A DNA stretch of 38,776 nt. Source: a virus. The DNA is taken from IMG/VR virus record IMGVR_UViG_3300020438_000103, positions 1 to 38,776 of that record. The stretch is one strand, 5' to 3'. The notes below the pieces were generated by a model. That model had not been told where the DNA came from. It made no database searches and saw only the letters and a program-made list of their open reading frames with translations. The first letter of the stretch is position 1. Each line of letters begins with the position of its first letter. This document shows positions 10,195-20,604 of the stretch, piece by piece. A program made the translations under genes and the position numbers.

Positions 10195-11922
10195 TTAGAA
10201 TTCAATTACTAGCTTGATGTCCTCTATCTGGTCAGCAGCTCTAGTAATCTGTCTTCTATTCTCTATGTATACTATATCTCCAGAGTTAGGTGCGATCTCA
10301 GGGTTTGCTTTTCCGTCTGTGAAAGATACGTCAGCAAGTGCTGTATCTTGATTTGCATCAATAGGACGTGCAGTAGGTGAAGCACCAGGACCAGTCACAT
10401 TGTTTGTTGCATGATCAAATGCTAAAACTTTACCATTATGACTATGAAGTTCAGGAGATTGGAAGTACTTCAATATACCATTTGTTGCATCCCATGAAAC
10501 AACTCTACCTTTAGCAGTACCACCACTAACTGTTTGAGTTATTTCTTCATCAGGATTAAAATCACCACTTCCTGTTAATTTCAATGCAGCAGTACCACGA
10601 AGAGTACTTGCAGTAGCAACAGTTGTAGTACCATAGTTAAATGGATCCATAATGATTCCTATTCTACGGAAATCATTATCAACTGGGAAGTCTCCAGATC
10701 CTTCTGCATAAGTTAGACGAATATTCGTCATAACTCTCTTAGCAAAGAATTCATTAGCAAGATCAGCACCATGACCACCTTCAGGTGACATAATCACTTC
10801 AATAGCACCAGTAGCAGTTGCACCAACATTAACAGTTGTTGTAAGACCAGCATCACTATAAACATTACCATTAACTAGACGTACACTACCATATGTGTAT
10901 CCAGAACCAACTGCTTCCATTTCTACAGTAGCAATTGCATTACCAGCAGTTGTTGTAAACTTAACTTTAGCACCAGCTCCATCACCATCAACAGGTACAA
11001 AATAAGGACCACCAGCAGTTGCAGGAAGGTTAGCACCACCATCTGTTATTACAGGAATATGGATTGCACCATCAACAGGAGCAGTACCAGCATATGTTCC
11101 CATTGGAAGGAAGTCACTTGATAAGAATGCAATAACATCAGCAGTACTTAAAGTGTACATATACTTCCAGATATATCCAGTAGCACTCTCAGTAAAGATA
11201 CCATTTGCATATGTACCTTGACCAGCAGTAGGAGTAGTCTTTGGTTCATGTGTTGCATTAATACCTGTTGCATTAGCAGGTGTCTGACCATTATAAAGGC
11301 ACTTAAAGACCTCATAATTGGAGTTCATTACATAAAACTTAGATCCAGATAATGCGGAATTTCCTAATGCAGTCTGAGTACCTATTGCACCACCGCCACC
11401 AGGAGTAACTGAGTAAGTTGGACGATACATATCAAACTTAGGGTTTGTTGTTAAACTCCAGTTGTAGCGAGGAGAAACAAGACGAGCAAATGTAGATGTG
11501 ATACGCTTGGCAGCAATTAGATCATCATATACAGAAGATTTTTCATTTTGATTGTCTATAGGAGCAGGAGGAGTATCCTCATTAGCAAACCTATAAGTCT
11601 TTACTTTTGCAGTAGCACCAGAGTTCAACTGTGTTAATGTACCACCCACAGTTGGTGCTATTGTTGATCCTGTATGACTTAGTAAAATACTATTAGAATA
11701 AGCAGCAACAACTGTTGTAGGGTTAGTAAAACCTGCTCCCGTAACAGTATCTGCTGAATTAGAAGTCCATGTACCAGTTACATTGTAGATTTCAACATAA
11801 CTGTACCATGTTTGAGGTCTACCAACGAAAAAATACATGTTGGTTGGAGCCGCTTCACTGAGCGACTCTAGAAATTGCTTCGCATTGAAGATTCTAAACT
11901 TTTCTGAGATTATAGCTGCCAT
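10195..11922 (-). CDS. 8: Baseplate wedge protein gp8
   Basis: A 575-residue homologue of T4 gp8 (334 residues in T4), a dimeric wedge component linking gp7 and gp10. By memory the ends align with T4 gp8. SEKFRIFNAKQFLESL..MYFFVGRPQTW corresponds to T4 TSKFRTEKMLNFYNSI..IFITFGRSEPW, and the C-terminal SGDIVYIENRRQITRAADQI corresponds to T4 SGEMIYMENRPPIIMAMDQT. A middle motif YIWKYMYTLS matches YVWEYLFEIP. The extra length is an insertion of beta-rich, Gly/Thr/Ala-rich sequence. It follows the gp7-like gene, as in T4, but has a 54-nt intergenic gap carrying its own late promoter. Confidence 0.9.
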   Translation of the reverse strand: MAAIISEKFRIFNAKQFLESLSEAAPTNMYFFVGRPQTWYSYVEIYNVTGTWTSNSADTVTGAGFTNPTTVVAAYSNSILLSHTGSTIAPTVGGTLTQLNSGATAKVKTYRFANEDTPPAPIDNQNEKSSVYDDLIAAKRITSTFARLVSPRYNWSLTTNPKFDMYRPTYSVTPGGGGAIGTQTALGNSALSGSKFYVMNSNYEVFKCLYNGQTPANATGINATHEPKTTPTAGQGTYANGIFTESATGYIWKYMYTLSTADVIAFLSSDFLPMGTYAGTAPVDGAIHIPVITDGGANLPATAGGPYFVPVDGDGAGAKVKFTTTAGNAIATVEMEAVGSGYTYGSVRLVNGNVYSDAGLTTTVNVGATATGAIEVIMSPEGGHGADLANEFFAKRVMTNIRLTYAEGSGDFPVDNDFRRIGIIMDPFNYGTTTVATASTLRGTAALKLTGSGDFNPDEEITQTVSGGTAKGRVVSWDATNGILKYFQSPELHSHNGKVLAFDHATNNVTGPGASPTARPIDANQDTALADVSFTDGKANPEIAPNSGDIVYIENRRQITRAADQIEDIKLVIEF

Positions 11923-11959
11923 TGTCTAATTGCCGTGATTTATAAGACTGAATCTGGTT

Positions 11960-11968
11960 TATTTATAC
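11960..11968 (-). promoter_or_regulatory. T4-type late promoter for gp8
   Basis: On the minus strand the gap between the gp7-like stop and the gp8 start reads CGTATAAATAAACC. It contains the exact T4 late -10 element TATAAATA (11960-11967), recognised in T4 by sigma factor gp55 with gp33 and gp45. It lies about 38 nt upstream of the gp8 ATG, a suitable leader length. It allows gp8 and the genes after it to be transcribed independently of the 8.6-kb gene before them. Confidence 0.75.
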
Positions 11969-11976
11969 GTATTTAG

Positions 11977-14900
11977 TTACGCACTTCTGAAGTAAGGTTC
12001 GTTGGTATCGTGCGATTGTGCGGTAGTACCATTAACACCTCGTGTACATCCTGTAAAACGATCACTCTGTTTACCAGTATAAGTGATCTGTTCTTTTCCT
12101 AACTGTAAAGTTCCCGTTGCAGGGAAATCAGTAGTATTTTCTGCATAAACAATACTATCAGTAGTGTTTAAGTTTTGGTTTATTCTTCCCAAATAATAAT
12201 TTATACTTGGATATCCAACATTGAAAACATATCCAGCATCAGATACACCTGAACCTGCATTATCTGCAAAGTCTTCTAGGTCATATCCCCATCTTGACAT
12301 TTCTTCAATAGTTAAAGCGGAAACTCCTAATCCTGTACCATCTACGATGTTACCTGTATCCATGAATTTCGCATTCTCCCACATCAAGAATGATGGTCTC
12401 AATGACATATTATTTAGATGAGCAGGTGCGGAACTATTCCAAGCAGGATTCCAATAACGGTGATCTACAAAACCCAATTCAAAGGTAGTAGTCTTACCGA
12501 CAACTGGATCTCCTTCACCGCCGCCTTGGCCGCCGCCTCCACCTCCACCTCCTCCACCACCGTCACCAACACGGCGATTACCTTGTGCATCCAAGTAAAT
12601 AAATGGAATATTCATCTTAACAGCACCACCTGTTTGGATGTGAGTGATTTCCTTAAAGATCTTGATAAGATTAGTACCAGCATTTTCTGTAATAGTTGGC
12701 CAAGTAATATTTACTGCTCCTATATTTGAAGTACTAGAAGAAGCACTCCTAGTCATAGGATCAAATATAACAGTAATCTTAGTTTTTAAATCAGGGAAAC
12801 TAGATTGCATTAAAACACTATTAACGATTGCAGCTCCTGGTGTTTCAGGGGTTCCTCCCCCTCCTCCTCCACCGCCGCCACCGCCGCCGCCTCCACCACC
12901 GCCTCCACCGCCGATGCCTTTGATGAAGGATATTTCGGATCCTATCCAAACTGGAGAATATGGACTTACTTTATTTCTGAGATTTAATTCAACTACAGAA
13001 TCAATCTTTCTATTTCCTTTCTTAATCTTATATTGTTTTGCAACAACAACTCTTGGTGCTTTAGTATATCCAGAACCACCATTAGTTAATACTATGTCTA
13101 TAACAACACCACCATCCACAATAACTTCTGCTCTAGCACCACCACCTTCTTGATCCACAGGAATAAAGTTTAATATAGGTGCTCTATGATACCCAGATAT
13201 AGGAATATCCCTATCCCATGTAATAGTGTCAACCGAACCACCTGATATAGTACATGTTACGGCAAACCCTACACCTTCTTCTTCACCATTGTAATTTGTA
13301 GTGGCAACCGAACCAAAGAAACTACTTGAAGGATCATCTCCAGGAATATAAGTTTTAGGTTCAAAGTATTGTGGTAACTTATTGATAGTTCTATATTCAC
13401 TTTCACCATCAATCTTAATAAGATCATCTTTATTCAAATTAGCAAGACCATTCTTTCTAACATAGAAAGCTTCATCTGCTTTTACTGATCCATACAACCA
13501 CCTAGAAGCATTCCTTTGCATCTTATAGGTATTATCAGAATTTTTAGTAACAGTAGTTATTTGTGACTGAGTAACTGATATTTCATCACTATAATCATCT
13601 AGACCAGAAAAGAATATAGGACTGCTATCAACATCAGGATTAAATCCTGCTATCTGAACAGTTAAATCATTATCACCGTCAATAGTATAATGTTTAATAC
13701 TACCAATAAATTTCTTTACTCCAATTACTTTCTGATATGCAACCATATCAGTTTCATTAAATTTACCCCACCATGCTTCAAAAGTATCAAAGTCTCCACT
13801 ATTACCAGTAAACTTGATCTTTATTTCATTATAGTATTCACTCTTTTCATAATCATATAAAGTAATACTTTGTGAAAGATCTCTACCATAAAGATATATT
13901 ATTTCAATATTATTTCCTTGGAAAATCTTCTTAGAGAACTTAATAGTAGGACCATTAATAACATAAGAATCAATATCTCTTTGTAATACGCCATCTATAA
14001 AGACAAGAGCAAACTCAGGATCAGTTACATTAATGACTTCATCATCAGTACTATTTGTCATTAAGAATGGACCATTGGATCCTGTTGGAATACTATTTTT
14101 ATCAATCTCACATCTCAAATAATTTCCTATACTATAAGCAAAGAACTTATCAATTGATATACCTTCTTGTAAAGTCTTGGTATTTACTCCTTGACCCCAA
14201 ATAGGTGGACTTGTGAATACAACCTTATTTGGTACAGATGTTCTATCAATACTATAAGCAGAATCATGCTGTAGAACACCACTAATACCAATAAAGAGAT
14301 TTTCATTTGGATCTGTTGATACACCTGTACCATCCTCATAATACAATTCAAATACCTTATTCTTACCATCAATATAATCAGGATGAGATACTGGAACAGT
14401 ACCCACACCACCACCTAAAGTTTTCTCTATAATTTCACCTAAAGTTGTTATTGCAGATATAACATCAGCACACTTATCAGTAGCAGAATCAACTATTATA
14501 TTTGAATTAGCATATGGTGTGACAGTTGTGTAAGTGCCTGTAGGTAAAGTATTGTTGATTGCCTTCTTAGCAAGACCTATAGCATGTTTATATGCTTCTG
14601 TAGTCTCTTGTTGCTCTCCTATGATATAATCTAATATATCGTTGTTAAAATACTTCTCAATGGCAGTAACGGTGTAATAGTTACCACCAAATCTTATATC
14701 ATTTGCAATAGCATCAACAACAAATCCAATATCTCTGTAACACTTAGATTCTATAGTTCCCCATGTTAATGTTGGGTACTCATTTTTAGCCCATCCAAGA
14801 GTCTCTGATTGAATATACTCTCTATTACGTTCAAGTTGATTATAAGAATCAATCCATCTTCCACTCTTCTGGAATATATTCTTAATCTTTCTGAGATACT

Positions 14901-17900
14901 TGGCATTTAACTTATCAGTCTTAAACTGATAATTCTTACCATAGAACTTAACTCCAGGTACATCTTGACTATTCTTAGTTACTGGACCTAAAGGTGGTTG
15001 TGCAAATGTTATATTACTTCCAGATACAGTATATGCAACTCCAGGTTCTTGGAATATACCATCAAGAGTAATAATTAATGCTTGTTCATTATATGGTGTG
15101 ACAGCATTATTATTCTTATCAAGAATACCAAATGTCTTTGTCCCTGCAAGATTACCATTATTAGATAATGCTCCATCAAATGCAGCACTTAATTTAATCT
15201 CTGATGATTTAATTTCTGTTGTATTGGTAGCATCCTTTGCTACTGATCCAACACCATCTTCAATAGTATGAGTCTGAACAGTTACTATGTGTTGAGTAAT
15301 TTGTTTTTTAAAACTTTGTACAGTAATGTTTGATTTAAGTTCTACATAACTATCATGCGTTGTAATTGTAGTGCTGCTCATTGGAGTTTGAGCAGAAGAC
15401 TCTATATCAACCTCACCAAATAACTGAAATCCAGCAGGGTGTGTAGTTTCTTTTATTAAAGATCTCCAAGAATCCATTGGAGTCTTTGATTTAATCAAAT
15501 ATGAAAAATCTTGATAATAATATGAATCATGTATCTTTTGATTCTGATCACTTACTTTACCAACATCAGAAGTATACTTTCCAATATTATCAAAATATGT
15601 TTTAATAACAGGATTAAACTCTGTATAACTGATACTATCAAGAGTTGCAGTTTTTCCACCTGCTAATCCAACAATCTGTTGATTCTCTCTAAAGATCCCT
15701 GTAACATTTGATACATTAAGTATATTAGAACCTTTTCTCCAAGAAGTAACTCTTGCTCTAGCAATTTCAGTTGCTCCTGATTTTTGTACAATATATTCAC
15801 CAACATTAAATCCATCACTAACAAAATTAGATAAAGTAAGAATATAATTTGATCTAATATTTGATTTTATTGTTTGATCATTGTGATAAGAACCACCATT
15901 ATTTCCAATTTTAATATTTCTAGGAATACCAATGTCTGTACTGTTTAAAAAACAACTTATATTAGTATCAACTTTATTATCATTATCATAGATACCAGTT
16001 ACAATAGGAATCTTCTTATAATCTCTTCCTATATTGGTAATTTTAATTGAATTAATTTCACCAACAGAGAATAATGATTTGGAAATATATGCAATTGTTC
16101 CAGTACCATCATGAGGTGCTTTAGTCCCAGTAGAATATAATATTCTATTAGAAGTAACATACAGAGAAGTTTTAGATCCTTGTAACGAATCATCAATTAC
16201 ATTAAAGTAGGATTTCTCAGAATTAACGACACCATCTCTATCATAATAGTAATACTTCTTATAAGGAGATGATTTCTTAATAGTGTAAGTATTGGTAGAA
16301 ACTCTTGATCCAAAACCCAACTTAAGATCAACCCATTGATTGTTTACTCCAGTAGTTTTTTCTGGTGTAACAAGATTGAAATTTCTACTTGGAGATATGT
16401 CAAATCCAACCCCATTCATTGAAGCATGTGAAGTATCAAACTTATATTTGTAGTATTCTTTAATATCAATAATTTGATTCCTTACAAATGTTGTATTATC
16501 AGAAGAAAACTCAAAATAATTATCTGGATTAGTAACTGACTTTATTTGTATTAACTTCTTATCAGTACTATCATCATAAAATACAGTAGATAAATTTATC
16601 TTATTAATTGATGCAACAGTTTGATCATAATCCCATACAAACACTGCTTTCTGTGTTGCTGAATCATAAGAAAAAACCTTTGCATCTTTAACTGTAGCAC
16701 CTACAGGATGATTTAGAGGAATATTATATCCAAAATTATATACAGAAACATTCACACCATTAAAATGATCAACTGCTGTAGTTGAGTTCTGTGCTCTTGC
16801 TACAGTTAAAGCAGTGCTAGATTTAGCAGTTACTTTAACAACCTCACTACCAATCTGTAAATAATCATCAATTGTAATCTTATCAGCATTAGAAACATTT
16901 AATATATTATTTTCTGCTGCAAATCCTACATGATCAATACGTACTTTAAGATCTGGTTTAGTTGAAGGATTTGCTTTACTTAAATCAGATGCTCCAACTG
17001 TAAGAATATCAAACCTATTATACCCAGTTCCCTTATTAGTTAAAATAACACTACTAACGACACCAGTAGATGAAACAACTATAGTTGCTTTAGCACCAGA
17101 TCCTGCTCCACCAGATAATGCGATATCAAGATATGTATTTTGTGTATAATCACCACCACCATTTAATATAGTAAACCTTCCAATACTATTATCATTGAGA
17201 GTCGTTGCTATGACTGAGGTTTGAAGGATTGCTTCTTGATAAACTCTCTTTCTTACATAATATGTTGTTGTAGATGACGCATCACTTGGATTGATATTAA
17301 CATCAATTTCCTCACCAAGAGCAACACCATGTGAAGAAGATGTAGTTAATAATGCTACATTATCTTGCAATTTAAAAATAGAGAGATTTTCACTTAGAGA
17401 TGATATAGAAACAATTTTTGATCCAGTAGTATTAATTAAATTAGAACTCGTTAAGAATAAAGTAGCAGAAACACTAAAAGTACCAGTTAAAACTTTTACT
17501 TTAACATTATTTTGATTTACAGTTGTTTCAAGTACTTCACCTGTTGCAACTGCTGCTGCAACACCATCACTAAAGGATAAAATAGCACCTTTAGTATATG
17601 ATGATTTATTATCAAGAATAAAATTAAGCACCTTAGTACTTGATGATAGTACATCTGTACTATTAAAAGTTCCTGTTACTGCACGTAGAGCAAAATTCTT
17701 ATTGGAGAATACATTACCAACTATCTTTCCTGTAGCACCTGTGTTTGCTTGTGTTATAGTATCTCCGTCAAAGAGATATCCATTATTAACAAGTTCAATA
17801 TAAAGTGCCTTAGTAGTTTGAGATTCAAGTGATGATACTGTTTTTCCTTTAACTGATTCTATTTCACCAGCAGCATCATAACCTTCAGTTCCACTATCAT

Positions 17901-20604
17901 CAACAACTAATCCACCACCAACAGAGAAGTTAGATCCACTACTAAGAATTGTAGCAGATGATACAGTTCCTCTTGTTACATCTTCAATCTTTGCTACTGC
18001 TTGTACACCATTCTTAGATATACCAGAAGTTCTCAATCTATTTGCACCTACTGGCAAATCATCTTGAGTCATCTCAGAATTGTAGTTAGAATCTAAAGGA
18101 AGTGAATAATAATTCTTTCCTATAAGATATGGAAACAATGGATCTCCATTACCATCAACTGTAGTAAAATATGCATAAGTTCCATTAGGATATTCTGGTG
18201 TAACGCAAAAACGACCATTATTCTGATCTAAACTACCAGAACCATCAGTGAATGTATAATCATCAATAAATGTACCTAAAGGGTATGTGGTTATACTTGG
18301 TCCCACTCTACTAGAGTTTCTAGAGTAACTAGAACTCATCTGTATAACAGCACTAGAAGCGTCTAGAGCATTTGTATATCCATAAGCACCGTATATGGGG
18401 TTACCATCATATGCAAACCCCAGAATGGGTGAATGAAATGCTCCAGTGTCATTTGTTCTTAGTGTAGTAGGAGAAGCATAATAAGCATATCCATACCCTT
18501 TAGAAGAATCAAAATTTTGGAACCAGTATCCATTTTCAGAATCTACGTTATTCTTATTAATAAAATACTTATCCTTTCTCCACTCTTTAATAGTTGCAGT
18601 TGCAGTTGCACCAGAACCAACAGGAAGTAAATCAATCCTCACATTTTCTTGTGTATAATAATTACCACCATTAATCTTTGTAAATCCAGTTATTTCACCA
18701 GTACTTGATACATTAGCAACATAATCAGCAAATCTTCCTTTTCCTGCATTATCACTAATTCTAACTTCAGGAGGACTTGAATAATACTCACCAGGATTAG
18801 TAACATTAATACTACTAATAGAACCATTAGTAACTATAGCAGTTGCGATACCATTCCTTCCAGATAAAACTTCAACTGTAGGAACGGAAGTATATGCACC
18901 TACATTAGTGATTGTTATTGATTCAACCAACTGTCCTGATAATGATGATATTGCTTTGCCAGATTCACCATCAACTAATACATATGGAGCATCGGTATAT
19001 CCAATACCCTTAGTATCAACAGTAATCTTTTGAAGAGCACCATTATATACAACACTTGAATCTTTATATCCTGCAAATGGAATTCCATTTATAGCAATAC
19101 CTACATCTCTGTACTTAGTATCATAAATCTCATTTGTAGATACAGGTGACTTTCTAATAATCTTTAATTGCTTCTGGTCTTTTATATCAGTAGGTTGGTT
19201 TGTTGTTCCTACTACATGAGAAGGAAATCCAGAAGAAGCTATGTAATAACCTTCACCATCCTCATAGATTGCTGATACATTAGTGTTTATATCACTAATC
19301 AATGGAGAAGAACCAGGCAATGCCCATCTAAGGTTGTTCTGTGCATCAAAGATCTTTATATCATTTGTTACAAAACCAGGTTCTGATATTTCAAGAATAT
19401 CTCCTGAATTTGAATATGGTGCATCTATCTTATTAGTCGCATTGTACAATACACCATAGACTAGTAATGTTACATTTGATCCAGATACATTTGCACCATA
19501 AGTTACAGCAGTACCTATAGGATGAGTTGTATTTCCAGATCTAGTGTTAATAACAAACTGATTAACATTCTTATCTTCAAATGTAATAGTCTCATTACCA
19601 ACTATAAACTCACCTTTCTTATCCCACCCCATTGTGGATTCTACATCAATTCTATCACCCACAGTATCAGTAGTAGTGATAGACTCAGTTAATTTAGTTC
19701 TTGCAGCTGTGGAAAACTCTCCATTTACACTTGCTTCGTTAAGTATGATCTCATATAGATCCTCTCCATCATATGTACCATCAAAACGTACATTATCAAC
19801 AACAGCAGATGCAAATGGACTTGCCTGAGAAATCTTTTTACCAATAAGATCTGTTACTGTACCTGATAATACTTTAACTTTAAGTGAATAGTTATTAATC
19901 CAGTTAGATTCAGAACTTTTTAAGGTAAACTCACGTGGATATGCAATCTCTGGTTCTGGATCATCCTTAACCAAACACTTGAATAAGAATTTAACAGACT
20001 TGTCAGTTCCCTTTGATTGATAAAAAGAACTTATATTCTTAATAAGTGTTCTTTTATCAACTGCTTCGTTCAAATATGCTTCTGGAAAATCACTAAGGTA
20101 CTCACTCTCAAAGTTTTTAATTAAAGCATATAAGAATAGATTACTAATATTAAGTACCTGAGATCCATTGGTATGACTGGATGCTTGGGTAGTAACAAAT
20201 GTGGTTGTGGAATAAAGATCTCCTAATTTTGTATTACCACTTACACCACGACTAATTTCTTTAAATTGAGTATCTGTTCTACTCTTATAAAAACAAATCT
20301 CATCATCTATTTTAAAATACCCACCATTTTTAGGGAATGATGAGGCATCTGCTACTGTTATAGTAGTATCAGAAGGATTAACCAATCCATCTACAGTAGT
20401 ACTCTGATTTAATAGATTATTCTCATAGAAATCAATGTCACGATAAGTCTCAAGGTTCTCAACAATATCGTATGGTTGACCTTGCAGTTCTAACTGCTCA
20501 TAGTACTTTTGTATGAACTTACCAAATAGTTCATACTCCTCATTGATAAAATCAGGGAGTTGAGAATCAATTAAAAATGAGATTCTATTCGCAGTCTTTA
20601 ACAT
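11977..20604 (-). CDS. 7: Giant gp7-like baseplate wedge protein with polyglycine linkers
   Basis: A 2875-residue protein in the position of T4 gp7 (1032 residues), between gp6 and gp8. Residues about 178-225 (DKRTLIKNISSFYQSKGTDK then SVKFLFKCL) resemble the T4 gp7 segment DKRDAVARFFESRSYDFYSTKGIEASYKFLFKVL. A second patch near residue 1710 (SWRSLIKETTHPAGFQLFGE) resembles T4 SRWKSDVIRFVHPVGFGFIA. Between and after these are many beta modules: GxGYTxxPxVxV repeats, and Gly-x-Glu/x-x-ITY...TRGVNGTTAxxH repeats at both ends. A helical part carries CYRDIGFVVDAIANDIRFGG near 1955. Two polyglycine runs lie at residues 2565-2584 and 2682-2692, flanking a domain of about 97 residues. The ATG follows the gp6 stop directly. 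Homology is good for the matched patches; the rest is unassigned. Confidence 0.85.
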   Translation of the reverse strand: MLKTANRISFLIDSQLPDFINEEYELFGKFIQKYYEQLELQGQPYDIVENLETYRDIDFYENNLLNQSTTVDGLVNPSDTTITVADASSFPKNGGYFKIDDEICFYKSRTDTQFKEISRGVSGNTKLGDLYSTTTFVTTQASSHTNGSQVLNISNLFLYALIKNFESEYLSDFPEAYLNEAVDKRTLIKNISSFYQSKGTDKSVKFLFKCLVKDDPEPEIAYPREFTLKSSESNWINNYSLKVKVLSGTVTDLIGKKISQASPFASAVVDNVRFDGTYDGEDLYEIILNEASVNGEFSTAARTKLTESITTTDTVGDRIDVESTMGWDKKGEFIVGNETITFEDKNVNQFVINTRSGNTTHPIGTAVTYGANVSGSNVTLLVYGVLYNATNKIDAPYSNSGDILEISEPGFVTNDIKIFDAQNNLRWALPGSSPLISDINTNVSAIYEDGEGYYIASSGFPSHVVGTTNQPTDIKDQKQLKIIRKSPVSTNEIYDTKYRDVGIAINGIPFAGYKDSSVVYNGALQKITVDTKGIGYTDAPYVLVDGESGKAISSLSGQLVESITITNVGAYTSVPTVEVLSGRNGIATAIVTNGSISSINVTNPGEYYSSPPEVRISDNAGKGRFADYVANVSSTGEITGFTKINGGNYYTQENVRIDLLPVGSGATATATIKEWRKDKYFINKNNVDSENGYWFQNFDSSKGYGYAYYASPTTLRTNDTGAFHSPILGFAYDGNPIYGAYGYTNALDASSAVIQMSSSYSRNSSRVGPSITTYPLGTFIDDYTFTDGSGSLDQNNGRFCVTPEYPNGTYAYFTTVDGNGDPLFPYLIGKNYYSLPLDSNYNSEMTQDDLPVGANRLRTSGISKNGVQAVAKIEDVTRGTVSSATILSSGSNFSVGGGLVVDDSGTEGYDAAGEIESVKGKTVSSLESQTTKALYIELVNNGYLFDGDTITQANTGATGKIVGNVFSNKNFALRAVTGTFNSTDVLSSSTKVLNFILDNKSSYTKGAILSFSDGVAAAVATGEVLETTVNQNNVKVKVLTGTFSVSATLFLTSSNLINTTGSKIVSISSLSENLSIFKLQDNVALLTTSSSHGVALGEEIDVNINPSDASSTTTYYVRKRVYQEAILQTSVIATTLNDNSIGRFTILNGGGDYTQNTYLDIALSGGAGSGAKATIVVSSTGVVSSVILTNKGTGYNRFDILTVGASDLSKANPSTKPDLKVRIDHVGFAAENNILNVSNADKITIDDYLQIGSEVVKVTAKSSTALTVARAQNSTTAVDHFNGVNVSVYNFGYNIPLNHPVGATVKDAKVFSYDSATQKAVFVWDYDQTVASINKINLSTVFYDDSTDKKLIQIKSVTNPDNYFEFSSDNTTFVRNQIIDIKEYYKYKFDTSHASMNGVGFDISPSRNFNLVTPEKTTGVNNQWVDLKLGFGSRVSTNTYTIKKSSPYKKYYYYDRDGVVNSEKSYFNVIDDSLQGSKTSLYVTSNRILYSTGTKAPHDGTGTIAYISKSLFSVGEINSIKITNIGRDYKKIPIVTGIYDNDNKVDTNISCFLNSTDIGIPRNIKIGNNGGSYHNDQTIKSNIRSNYILTLSNFVSDGFNVGEYIVQKSGATEIARARVTSWRKGSNILNVSNVTGIFRENQQIVGLAGGKTATLDSISYTEFNPVIKTYFDNIGKYTSDVGKVSDQNQKIHDSYYYQDFSYLIKSKTPMDSWRSLIKETTHPAGFQLFGEVDIESSAQTPMSSTTITTHDSYVELKSNITVQSFKKQITQHIVTVQTHTIEDGVGSVAKDATNTTEIKSSEIKLSAAFDGALSNNGNLAGTKTFGILDKNNNAVTPYNEQALIITLDGIFQEPGVAYTVSGSNITFAQPPLGPVTKNSQDVPGVKFYGKNYQFKTDKLNAKYLRKIKNIFQKSGRWIDSYNQLERNREYIQSETLGWAKNEYPTLTWGTIESKCYRDIGFVVDAIANDIRFGGNYYTVTAIEKYFNNDILDYIIGEQQETTEAYKHAIGLAKKAINNTLPTGTYTTVTPYANSNIIVDSATDKCADVISAITTLGEIIEKTLGGGVGTVPVSHPDYIDGKNKVFELYYEDGTGVSTDPNENLFIGISGVLQHDSAYSIDRTSVPNKVVFTSPPIWGQGVNTKTLQEGISIDKFFAYSIGNYLRCEIDKNSIPTGSNGPFLMTNSTDDEVINVTDPEFALVFIDGVLQRDIDSYVINGPTIKFSKKIFQGNNIEIIYLYGRDLSQSITLYDYEKSEYYNEIKIKFTGNSGDFDTFEAWWGKFNETDMVAYQKVIGVKKFIGSIKHYTIDGDNDLTVQIAGFNPDVDSSPIFFSGLDDYSDEISVTQSQITTVTKNSDNTYKMQRNASRWLYGSVKADEAFYVRKNGLANLNKDDLIKIDGESEYRTINKLPQYFEPKTYIPGDDPSSSFFGSVATTNYNGEEEGVGFAVTCTISGGSVDTITWDRDIPISGYHRAPILNFIPVDQEGGGARAEVIVDGGVVIDIVLTNGGSGYTKAPRVVVAKQYKIKKGNRKIDSVVELNLRNKVSPYSPVWIGSEISFIKGIGGGGGGGGGGGGGGGGGGGGTPETPGAAIVNSVLMQSSFPDLKTKITVIFDPMTRSASSSTSNIGAVNITWPTITENAGTNLIKIFKEITHIQTGGAVKMNIPFIYLDAQGNRRVGDGGGGGGGGGGGQGGGEGDPVVGKTTTFELGFVDHRYWNPAWNSSAPAHLNNMSLRPSFLMWENAKFMDTGNIVDGTGLGVSALTIEEMSRWGYDLEDFADNAGSGVSDAGYVFNVGYPSINYYLGRINQNLNTTDSIVYAENTTDFPATGTLQLGKEQITYTGKQSDRFTGCTRGVNGTTAQSHDTNEPYFRSA
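12529..12561 (-). repeat. Polyglycine microsatellite, run of 11 Gly codons
   Basis: Eleven consecutive GGN codons, followed by Gln, three more Gly, Glu and Gly, inside the gp7-like gene (residues 2682-2692 of the protein). Codon use mixes GGT, GGA and GGC, so it is an imperfect GGN microsatellite. Its GC content is strikingly above that of its AT-rich surroundings. Confidence 0.9.
12853..12912 (-). repeat. Polyglycine microsatellite, run of 20 Gly codons
   Basis: Twenty uninterrupted GGN codons (residues 2565-2584 of the gp7-like protein), preceded by KGI and followed by TPETPG. All four Gly codons occur, so the run is selected or maintained at protein level rather than being a pure triplet expansion. 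It probably forms a flexible or extended linker before the C-terminal domains. Confidence 0.9.

Noticed and set aside
12644-13153. Plus-strand frame with a long polyproline run
   Set aside because: It is the antisense reading of the polyglycine part of the gp7-like gene; no ribosome site or promoter, and all supported genes are on the minus strand.
19708-19716. Additional TTTTCCACA copy inside the gp7-like gene
   Set aside because: A single copy within coding sequence is within chance expectation and far from the cluster.
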